Of a stretch of DNA of 6,683 nt, positions 1-4,887 are shown piece after piece; position 1 is the stretch's first letter; every line of letters starts with the position of its first letter. The stretch comes from Anaerolineae bacterium (GTDB lineage Bacteria > Chloroflexota > Anaerolineae > 4572-78 > J111), in contig JAGRBY010000400.1 in the NCBI GenBank assembly GCA_020433835.1, forward strand, positions 1-6,683, in the 5' to 3' direction. Below the pieces are notes generated by a model. That model saw nothing but the letters and a program-made list of their open reading frames with translations. It was not told where the DNA came from and made no database searches. Made by a program: the position numbers and the translations under genes.

Positions 1-741
1 CCCGAACCAACACCACCTACGCCGCCGGAGCCAAAACCAAAACCTGCTCCCCAGCCATCGCCTCAACCGTCTCGTCCGGCAGTAGATCCTTGCGCCCCCA
101 TCACAAACGAAAGCTACGGCACGCTGCCGATTGTCGGTTCGCCCACGGATCGACCGGCGCATATGCACGGCGATATTAATTTAGCCCTACGGGGTTTTTC
201 GAAAACCGATTCGACGCTGGGGTTAATTGACATGGGTGGGCCAACAGACAGCCGTGCTCCGCAGTTGGCTCGGTTGTTTGCCGACAATCGTACCGGTGTT
301 TTTACCACGGTTTATCGGGTTAATCATTGGGATTGGGGCAGCAATTCACGCGGAGGGCCTATCGAAGATTTCAAGGTAACGTTGGCCGGTTTAAAAGTTG
401 AGGCGGGCGAACCGGTTCATATTCCGGGGGCCGGGTATGATATTGGGCAGGGGTATCAGGTATTGGTTTTGTACGCCAGTAAAGAACGGATTACGCTCAA
501 GTACACCGGCGAGGATACTGTGGCTACCGGCTATGCCATTCACGTAGAAGGCATCTGTGCCGAGCCAAGTTTGCTTAGCTTATATGAACGGATGAATCGC
601 GAGGGACGGCGTCACCTCCCGGCTTTGCGAGCTGGACAGGCGTTTGGTCGGGCTATTGGCAATGAAATCAAAGTGGCCATTCGCGACACCGGGCGCTTTA
701 TGGACCCCCGCGTACGTAAAGATTGGTGGACGGGTCGGTAA
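1..741 (+). CDS. C-terminal part of a Pro-rich-linker protein, possibly a degenerate LytM/M23-like domain (5' end outside window)
   Basis: Frame 1 is open from the first base, so the gene begins upstream; the visible part is 246 residues. Residues 1-30 are a low-complexity linker with Pro at about every second position plus Thr, Glu, Lys and Gln, the kind that separates domains of exported or envelope proteins. A globular domain follows (about 40-246), with HGDINL near 56-61, the segment GYAIHVEGI, then LPALRAGQAFGRA and IRDTGRFMDPR near the end. The last two resemble in order and spacing the late part of LytM/M23 peptidases (a GQ-x-IG turn, then a strand ending in Gly and Asp-Pro). The catalytic His-x-His expected before that strand is absent: the sequence there is EIKVAIRD. 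I therefore infer, weakly, an inactive M23-like or merely analogous beta domain; otherwise the function is unknown. The internal ATG at 163 is not the start, because the domain reads through it. It is convergent with the corrinoid gene. Confidence 0.75.
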   Translation, partial: PEPTPPTPPEPKPKPAPQPSPQPSRPAVDPCAPITNESYGTLPIVGSPTDRPAHMHGDINLALRGFSKTDSTLGLIDMGGPTDSRAPQLARLFADNRTGVFTTVYRVNHWDWGSNSRGGPIEDFKVTLAGLKVEAGEPVHIPGAGYDIGQGYQVLVLYASKERITLKYTGEDTVATGYAIHVEGICAEPSLLSLYERMNREGRRHLPALRAGQAFGRAIGNEIKVAIRDTGRFMDPRVRKDWWTGR

Positions 742-771
742 AATCGGGGCTGCCGTTACGATCAAAAATTT

Positions 772-832
772 GGAGCATCAAAGCTTGCTTTGATCTTACT
801 GTAAGCATAGACAAAGCAAGCTTTGTCGCTCC
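772..832. repeat. Nested-palindrome repeat between convergent genes, possible terminator
   Basis: Outer arms GGAGC (772-776) and GCTCC (828-832) flank a perfect 14-base inverted repeat, CAAAGCTTGCTTTG (779-792) and CAAAGCAAGCTTTG (812-825). Each 14-base arm is itself a palindrome (CAAAGC, two bases, GCTTTG), and the spacer holds a third, CTTAC-T-GTAAG (795-805). The element can therefore form one long hairpin or three small ones. Read on the minus strand, the long stem is followed by AAATTTTT (764-771), so it could terminate transcription of the corrinoid gene. Such nested symmetry is also typical of REP-type dispersed repeats. The symmetry is seen directly; the role is inferred. Confidence 0.75.
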
Positions 833-843
833 GAGTGGGCTTA

Positions 844-1539
844 TTAAGCTGTTAGTGATTCGCCGCGTCGGATGGCAATTAACTTTTTGGCGGTTTCGAC
901 AGCTACGGCCGCATCGCGACAGTAGGCATCGGCCTCGATAGCTTCGGCAAAGGCTTCGTTGAGCGGAGCACCCCCAACCAATACAATTACGTCTTTGCGC
1001 ATGCCTTCTTCTTTCAGGCGATCGATAACGACTTTCATATACGGCATGGTCGTTGTCAACAAGGCCGACATGCCCAAAAGTTCGGGCTGATGCTCTTTGA
1101 TGGCGTTGATATAGGCATCGGCATCGTTATTGATACCCAGGTTGATCACCTCAAAGCCGGCCCCTTCCATCATCATCGCCACCAGGTTTTTGCCGATATC
1201 GTGAATATCGCCTTTAACCGTGCCGATGACCATCTTACCGATAACCGGCGCGCCGGTTTCGGCCAGCAGCGGCCGCAAAATAGCCATTCCGGCCTTCATT
1301 GCGTTGGCGGCCATCAAAACTTCGGGCACAAACAAGATACCGTCTCGAAAGTCAACCCCAACTATCTCCATCCCGGCCACCAAACCATCGGTCAGCACGT
1401 TGTAAGGAGTAATGCCCCGGCCTAGAGCCTCTTCAACCTCTTCGACAACTTCCTCTTGGTAGCCGTCGTAAAGATCGTCCCACATCTGCTCATATAGTTC
1501 TTCTAATGACAATTCGCTTAAAACAAGTTCATCCGACAT
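844..1539 (-). CDS. Corrinoid (B12-binding) protein of a methyltransferase system, MtbC/MttC-like
   Basis: This 231-residue protein carries a cobalamin-bound methyl group between a substrate methyltransferase and a second methyltransferase that uses tetrahydrofolate or a thiol. Residues 1-95 form the helical cap domain, with the family segment FVPEVLMAANAM (70-81). Residues 98-225 are the Rossmann-like B12 domain: GDIHDIGKNLV holds the DxHxxG motif, with His113 as the lower cobalt ligand, followed by SALLTTTM (158-165) and GGAP (189-192). Length and architecture match corrinoid proteins of the methylamine or methanol type and of demethylation systems. The start is ATG at 1539, because GGAG at 1548-1551 lies 8 bases upstream; the in-frame GTG at 1557 would run through that site. 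The gene ends in a tandem stop (TAATAA). No partner methyltransferase or reductive activase is visible here, so the substrate cannot be named. Confidence 0.93.
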   Translation of the reverse strand: MSDELVLSELSLEELYEQMWDDLYDGYQEEVVEEVEEALGRGITPYNVLTDGLVAGMEIVGVDFRDGILFVPEVLMAANAMKAGMAILRPLLAETGAPVIGKMVIGTVKGDIHDIGKNLVAMMMEGAGFEVINLGINNDADAYINAIKEHQPELLGMSALLTTTMPYMKVVIDRLKEEGMRKDVIVLVGGAPLNEAFAEAIEADAYCRDAAVAVETAKKLIAIRRGESLTA

Positions 1540-1642
1540 AGCTTCTTCTCCGTACACAGTTTTTCAATAGTGACGAGCCTCCGTTGCCCCATAAGACCAA
1601 TACCATCTTCTATTGTAATATTGTATGATTATAAAATAAATT

Positions 1643-1672
1643 TTTATAAAGAATTTGCAACAATTGACGCAA
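1643..1672 (-). promoter_or_regulatory. Candidate promoter with overlapping imperfect palindrome upstream of the corrinoid gene
   Basis: On the minus strand TTGCGT (1667-1672) and TATAAA (1643-1648) are 18 bases apart and could be -35 and -10 boxes. A second -10-like TATAAT lies at 1628-1633 without a well-spaced -35. The stretch is very AT-rich. The -35 region sits in an imperfect palindrome centred on CAATTG (1661-1666) with TTGC and GCAA at its ends (1655-1672, 14 of 18 positions symmetric), which could be an operator. The motifs are visible; promoter activity is inferred and weakly supported. Confidence 0.3.
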
Positions 1673-1696
1673 TTTTTGGATAAAATGACGATGACG

Positions 1697-1725
1697 GTTG
1701 GGTTATCTTTATCAATTTAACCAAC
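1697..1725. other. Weak hairpin just after the RIO kinase gene
   Basis: GTTGGGTTA (1697-1705) pairs with TAACCAAC (1718-1725), with one bulged G and a 12-base AT-rich loop. It lies 18 bases past the stop of the RIO kinase gene. On the minus strand it is followed by CGTCATCGTCATTTT rather than a clean T-run, so it is at most a weak terminator or an mRNA 3' end stabiliser. Confidence 0.3.
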
Positions 1726-1742
1726 TACGGTTTTACTACCGT

Positions 1743-2771
1743 TTATGCCTCTATATTCATAAGCTGCCGCGACTCATCAGCGGCTTGATCTTCAGGATTG
1801 GGGGCCAGGTAGCGCTCCCAAAAATCGCGAGCAATCGTAACCGGATCGCAGATGACGCCTTGCTGTGAAAAATAGTCGCACACACGGGTAACATCTCGCT
1901 CTAAAATAAAGCGGGCATCAGGGTTAGTACGGCTGTTAACCACCTGCGGAAAATCGATAATGGTGATTTTTCCGTCCCAGTACAAAATATTGTAAGCTGA
2001 TAGGTCGCCATGGATCAGCTGATGTTTAAGCATCAACTCGATATTGCGTAATACTTCTCGAAATAGAACTTCGGCCTGTTTTGCGTCCAGGCTTGTTTCG
2101 TTGAGTGCGGGGGCCGCGGTGTTTGCGTCGCCGATAAAATCCATGAGAATGGCGTTTTCGCTGGCGGCTAAGGGCTGTGGTACGGCTCCACCGGCATCAA
2201 ATAAAATTTGCAGCGTGGTATATTCATACATCAACCACGAGATATGCTCAACCTCGGCTCCAAATTCCGTTTTCTTGCCCACCGCCCGCATTATACGATG
2301 ATCGTTGGTTTTTATGGTGCGACCTTCGCCGGTCAGCATCGGTCTGCCGTCGCGATATTGTTTGTCGTTGCGCAAGTTGCGGAAGCGGCGGGGTCGATAC
2401 ACTTTAGCCGCCAGTAAGGGCCGATCCGTGCCGCGATGGGCCCGGCAGCGATAGACGCTGGCTTCTTTGCCGCCTTTAATATTGCTCAAAACATCGGTGA
2501 TAAACTCTTCGTCATAAAAAGGACGGATCGAGTCGAGCAGCCAGCCGGCTTCGTACCGGGCCGGTTGGTAGGTGGGTGAAAAGTCGCCTTCGGCTGTGGT
2601 TGTATCGGCAATTTCAGAAAGTATCTGGTTTTTTGTACGTTTCGGTTTATACTTAACATTAGCCTTGCGTTTACGACGGGCTTGGCGGTTGTTTACAAGC
2701 GGGTCGAACTGTTCGGCATATTGTTCATACTTGTCGAAATCGTCTTCTGCGTAGTAATTTTTTTTAGACAA
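1743..2771 (-). CDS. RIO-family atypical serine protein kinase
   Basis: This 342-residue protein has the complete RIO kinase core and probably acts in the cytoplasm as an ATP-dependent kinase or ATPase; bacterial members have poorly known targets. Residues 1-60 are highly charged and basic (QARRKRK, 30-36) and could bind RNA or ribosomes. The ATP loop is KGGKEASVYR (99-108), the nucleotide-binding Lys is K123 in AAKVYR, and the hinge is near LMDFIGD (209-215). The catalytic loop is HGDLSAYN (254-261, Asp256). The metal-binding segment is IDFPQVV (272-278, Asp273), closer to the RIO2-type IDFPQ than to the RIO1-type IDxSQ, although the loop near 99-108 looks RIO1-like. ERDVTRVCDYF (291-301) is the usual C-terminal helix motif. 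The start is TTG, supported by a purine-rich site at 2779-2788; there is no in-frame ATG before residue 145. A 203-base gap separates it from the downstream corrinoid gene. Confidence 0.93.
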   Translation of the reverse strand: MSKKNYYAEDDFDKYEQYAEQFDPLVNNRQARRKRKANVKYKPKRTKNQILSEIADTTTAEGDFSPTYQPARYEAGWLLDSIRPFYDEEFITDVLSNIKGGKEASVYRCRAHRGTDRPLLAAKVYRPRRFRNLRNDKQYRDGRPMLTGEGRTIKTNDHRIMRAVGKKTEFGAEVEHISWLMYEYTTLQILFDAGGAVPQPLAASENAILMDFIGDANTAAPALNETSLDAKQAEVLFREVLRNIELMLKHQLIHGDLSAYNILYWDGKITIIDFPQVVNSRTNPDARFILERDVTRVCDYFSQQGVICDPVTIARDFWERYLAPNPEDQAADESRQLMNIEA

Positions 2772-2778
2772 TGGTTTG

Positions 2779-2788
2779 CCCCTTCTCC
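2779..2788 (-). promoter_or_regulatory. Ribosome binding site that fixes the TTG start of the RIO kinase
   Basis: On the minus strand the sequence is GGAGAAGGGG followed by 7 bases and then TTG at 2771. No ATG or GTG in this frame lies nearby, so this site decides the rare start codon. Confidence 0.7.
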
Positions 2789-3141
2789 AATATGCCGCTA
2801 TCGGCGATGACCTATGGCAAATGCGGTGATACAGATGAACTTAACAAACGCTGAGGGTTTCATTACTATGGAAAAAAGTGAAGAAATCAAAATGACCATC
2901 GGTTGAGAAAAAGCCGTGGCCATGGGGGAACTAATCAACTTATAATGATATACTGCTGCTTCTGGAATAACCCCGCTGCTATCCAACATATTTGGGTAAA
3001 GTCTTAAAGTGGGCTACAAAACACCAGGCTGGTTTTCAGAAAAGTTATCGACGTATCGAAGAGGAGACTACTGTAAACACTTCATTTTGACCCTGTGTAT
3101 CTTGTGTCTCTCTTTGATTATGGGTACCATGAGTAACAGCT

Positions 3142-3188
3142 AGTCTAACATAGTTTGAATAGCGGGTCAAGTGTACAAGACTAACATA
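3142..3188 (+). repeat. Pair of 11-base direct repeats upstream of the 3222 gene
   Basis: AGTCTAACATA (3142-3152) and AGACTAACATA (3178-3188) match at 10 of 11 positions and are 36 bases apart. The second overlaps a possible -10 box and ends 33 bases before the start codon. They could be paired regulator sites, but in AT-rich sequence a chance match is possible. Confidence 0.3.
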
Positions 3189-3208
3189 TAAAGTATTGGC
3201 GTACCCAT

Positions 3209-3214
3209 AGGAGG
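3209..3214 (+). promoter_or_regulatory. Consensus Shine-Dalgarno site for the GTG start at 3222
   Basis: AGGAGG, the full consensus, sits 7 bases before GTG. It is the strongest ribosome binding site in the window and settles the start of the downstream gene. Confidence 0.85.
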
Positions 3215-3221
3215 CTAATTC

Positions 3222-3812
3222 GTGAACCCCGATCACTTTTACCAGCACATTACCAAACTGGCAACCTTATCCCCCTACGATCGTTATGCTCGCCTGGGCA
3301 AATTTCACACCGATCTTGTTATACAATACTTAGACGTGATCCGTTCTGTAAATAAGATTGACGTTCAACAATTGGGAGCAAACAACCAATCCATCTGTCA
3401 AACCATAGCTGAAATTGCCGAATGGGAGCGATTCACCATTTTTGCGGCCGGCGAACTGATCAGTGGTGTGCCATGGCCGCAAATGATGAATCTCTCCGGC
3501 TATATTGATGGGGATACGCAATCCCGTACCTTTGCTGACAAAGATGATTTTCGCGCTTATGTGCGCGAGAAGTTTACCGGCTGCCCATGGGCTGAAATTC
3601 GTGATTTGGCGCTGCATACGGCAACTGCGATCCATACCCTTTTTACCCACCCGACCTTGCTCTCACCTGACACACTAGAAAAGACAAAAAAACAAGCGTG
3701 GCCCTTACCCAATGGGTTAAAGATATCGCTTCCGGTTGGCTGGTATTTATGGATGACAGCCGTCGAGCGCGAGGCCCTAGCTTATGCCACGGAACTACAT
3801 CGGCTTAAGTAA
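3222..3812 (+). CDS. Hypothetical helical protein, possibly DinB-like
   Basis: This 196-residue soluble protein has no signal peptide or membrane segment and is predicted mostly helical from its sequence. The segment TIAEIAEWERF (61-71), the later PWAEIRDLALHTATAIHTLF (122-141) and the final helix VGWYLWMTAVEREALAYATELHR (172-194) recall the four-helix bundle of DinB/YfiT-like proteins. There a helix of the type H-x-x-x-W-E supplies one metal ligand and a C-terminal helix supplies two more His. Here the first position is Glu (E64) and the last helix reads VEREAL, so the His ligands appear lost. If the assignment is right, this would be a non-metal member. The GTG start is fixed by AGGAGG at 3209-3214; the next in-frame Met is residue 88. 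It stands alone, between a long upstream gap and a hairpin element downstream. The function is unknown; existence of the gene is well supported, the family assignment only weakly. Confidence 0.8.
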   Translation: MNPDHFYQHITKLATLSPYDRYARLGKFHTDLVIQYLDVIRSVNKIDVQQLGANNQSICQTIAEIAEWERFTIFAAGELISGVPWPQMMNLSGYIDGDTQSRTFADKDDFRAYVREKFTGCPWAEIRDLALHTATAIHTLFTHPTLLSPDTLEKTKKQAWPLPNGLKISLPVGWYLWMTAVEREALAYATELHRLK

Positions 3813-3832
3813 ATATTGATTATTTCTCTACC

Positions 3833-3947
3833 TTTGCACTTTAAAGAATTATAGCCAGAAACCGAGTTTTTAGCGTTAAAAAGAGCGCTTTTGGCCGCAA
3901 AAGGTTATCAATGCATTATCAAAACCCTGGTTTCTAAAAAGTGCAAA
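3833..3947. repeat. 115-base hairpin element with 10-base terminal inverted repeats
   Basis: The ends are an exact inverted repeat, TTTGCACTTT (3833-3842) and AAAGTGCAAA (3938-3947). Inside, AGAAACC (3857-3863) pairs with GGTTTCT (3929-3935), and GTTTT (3866-3870) with AAAAC (3921-3925). Near the centre is a separate perfect hairpin, CTTTTG-GCCG-CAAAAG (3888-3903). The left arm carries 14 extra bases (3843-3856), so the pairing is imperfect. No clear flanking target duplication is seen. It may be a MITE/REP-like repeat, a terminator for the 3222 gene (starting 20 bases after its stop) or a structured leader of the next gene. The inverted repeats are direct observations; the role is open. Confidence 0.6.
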
Positions 3948-3978
3948 CATAGTAATTATTTGTAGATTGTGTTAAATT

Positions 3979-4254
3979 ATGTTTAATATCGATTTGCCAA
4001 CGCTGTATATTTTAGGCAGCGCCGTGGCCGGCATTGCCACCATCTTCATTTTAGTGTACATGATCCGCAAAGACTGGCCTCGATCAAAATTTGTCGATAT
4101 TGTAGTTTGGGCTGTGGCCTGGGCCATCGGGGGAGCGATTGTCGGAATGGCCGATAATGATATTCGGCAATCGACAGCCATTTTCATGGGTGCGCTGTGG
4201 GGTGCGCTTATCGCTATCGTCCAAACTTCCGGCTGGACTTTGCGAAAAAAGTAA
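3979..4254 (+). CDS. Small three-helix membrane protein of unknown function
   Basis: This 91-residue protein consists almost entirely of three hydrophobic segments at about 8-29, 38-58 and 66-83, the second and third rich in Ala, Gly and Trp. Basic residues lie between helices 1 and 2 (RKDWPRSK) and at the C-terminus (TLRKK). By the positive-inside rule this puts the first loop and the C-terminus in the cytoplasm and the N-terminus outside. The hydrophobic pattern is regular and continuous, which argues for a real gene although no family is recognised. The weak point is the start: the bases before ATG at 3979 are AT-rich with no Shine-Dalgarno site, so translation may be leaderless or depend on the upstream hairpin. 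The opposite-strand ORF here has no ribosome binding site and is taken as a shadow. Confidence 0.65.
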   Translation: MFNIDLPTLYILGSAVAGIATIFILVYMIRKDWPRSKFVDIVVWAVAWAIGGAIVGMADNDIRQSTAIFMGALWGALIAIVQTSGWTLRKK

Positions 4255-4262
4255 GGAATGAC

Positions 4263-4371
4263 GTAAATACTCAGGTGACTGGCACTTTTGCTCAAATAGG
4301 GAATATTGAGTGGTATCTAACGCTACAATTACTGCGATTAAGTGCCAGTCACTTATCTGCTGAGTAAATAC
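4263..4371. mobile_element. 93-base MITE/REP-like element (4271-4363) with 8-base flanking direct repeats
   Basis: GTAAATAC occurs at 4263-4270 and again at 4364-4371. The 93 bases between start with TCAG and end with CTGA. Just inside is a perfect 13-base inverted repeat, GTGACTGGCACTT (4275-4287) and AAGTGCCAGTCAC (4340-4352); on the right, 7 extra bases (4353-4359) separate it from the end. The middle has a short hairpin, CTCAA (4291-4295) with TTGAG (4306-4310). There is no coding sequence. Exact flanking direct repeats around symmetric ends are the signature of a non-autonomous transposed element (MITE). A stem like GTGACTGGCACTT also resembles REP units moved by RAYT (TnpA-REP) proteins, which usually do not leave such duplications. 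Which of the two it is cannot be settled from one copy. Confidence 0.6.
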
Positions 4372-4380
4372 GGGATGACG

Positions 4381-4439
4381 GGATAGTTGGCCCCCATGGT
4401 TTAAGAATGACCACCAAACCATCTATCCAACAAGCCAAC
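4381..4439 (+). promoter_or_regulatory. Bulged hairpin in the likely leader of the zinc-protein operon
   Basis: ATGGTTT (4396-4402) pairs with AAACCAT (4416-4422), and directly below GGATAG (4381-4386) pairs with CTATCC (4423-4428), leaving a 9-base bulge on the 5' side. A competing pairing joins GTTGGC (4386-4391) to GCCAAC (4434-4439). Two mutually exclusive stems 30-90 bases before a start codon could act as a leader switch, or could simply be part of the adjacent repeat debris. There is no match to a riboswitch class I know. Confidence 0.35.
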
Positions 4440-4468
4440 AAACAATTTTTGAGAGAAAGGGGAATATC

Positions 4469-4879
4469 ATGACAACGGCGTGTGATCGTTCATCAAAATG
4501 TTTAAATTTCTGGCTAAGAGATCGCCCGGTATGCAACCAGTGTGGGGTACTCATTACGATGAACCATTTCCACAATATTTCATATCATTATCGTATTTGC
4601 CACACCTGTTTCGAACAAAATTTAGCCGCTATTGTGGCCGGCACCTATCAACCACCCCATATTATTGAGGATGAAATTCGCGCTTGTCTCAATTATGGCG
4701 CTTGTTTCGAGCACGAACCCTATGGCATGTTTAAACCCAAAATTTGCGATGTGTGCCAGGCCCTTTACCCGCCTGAACATTACCACGATATCTCGAGAAA
4801 TATTCGCATTTGTTTACAATGCTATCAGGCCCGACAAAATGGTGTTACGGCTTTTGTGCCGGATAACCTGGCCGGTTAG
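4469..4879 (+). CDS. Duplicated six-cysteine putative zinc-binding protein, function unknown
   Basis: This 136-residue protein is built from two copies of one Cys-rich module. Copy 1 has Cys at 5, 11, 22, 25, 44 and 47; copy 2 at 73, 79, 93, 96, 115 and 118. In both, the CxxC pairs are exactly 18 residues apart and contain the shared segment H-[FY]-H-[ND]-I-S followed by R-I-C-x-x-C. Both are preceded by a C-x5-C pair. The paired CxxC knuckles suggest one structural zinc per module, as in zinc ribbons or treble clefs. The extra C-x5-C and the HxH could bind a second metal. There is no signal peptide, membrane segment or enzymatic motif; nucleic-acid or protein binding is the usual role for such folds, but that is inference. 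The start ATG has AAGGGG 6 bases upstream. The stop lies 8 bases before the histidine phosphatase start, whose ribosome site overlaps the stop codon, so the two are co-transcribed. Confidence 0.85.
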   Translation: MTTACDRSSKCLNFWLRDRPVCNQCGVLITMNHFHNISYHYRICHTCFEQNLAAIVAGTYQPPHIIEDEIRACLNYGACFEHEPYGMFKPKICDVCQALYPPEHYHDISRNIRICLQCYQARQNGVTAFVPDNLAG

Positions 4880-4887
4880 AGGACGAT

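Larger units (their letters stand above)
2772..3221. other. 450-base divergent intergenic region without a convincing gene
   Basis: This gap lies between the divergent RIO kinase and 3222 genes. For the kinase, a weak minus-strand promoter could be TTGATT (2885-2890) and TAGTAA (2863-2868) with a 16-base spacer. A plus-strand TATAAT at 2941-2946 has no matching -35. For the 3222 gene, TATAAA (3187-3192) is a possible -10 box without a good -35. It overlaps the second copy of an 11-base direct repeat, AGtCTAACATA (3142-3152) and AGaCTAACATA (3178-3188). The stretch 2868-3002 reads like protein-coding sequence interrupted by stops, perhaps a gene relic. The small ORFs here lack ribosome binding sites, apart from a 12-codon one at 2868-2906 that has only a weak site. 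Confidence 0.5.

Noticed and set aside
1090..1425. 111-codon plus-strand ORF inside the corrinoid gene
   Set aside because: It is antisense to a protein with clear family motifs, has no ribosome binding site, and its composition (many His and Gln) is typical of a reverse-frame shadow.
2941..2946. Plus-strand TATAAT as a promoter
   Set aside because: No -35-like hexamer lies 15-19 bases upstream, and the nearest plus-strand gene starts 276 bases later.
2798..2989. 63-codon minus-strand ORF upstream of the RIO kinase
   Set aside because: There is no Shine-Dalgarno site before its ATG (AT-rich ACCCAAAT), no recognisable family, and it occupies the promoter region of the kinase.
3045..3248. 67-codon minus-strand ORF
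   Set aside because: It overlaps the start and ribosome site of the well-supported 3222 gene in antisense, and has no motif or initiation signal.
3972..4295. 107- and 112-codon minus-strand ORFs over the small membrane protein (3972-4295 and 4084-4422)
   Set aside because: The plus frame has a regular three-helix pattern. The minus frames lack ribosome sites, and the second runs through the palindromic element at 4271-4363.
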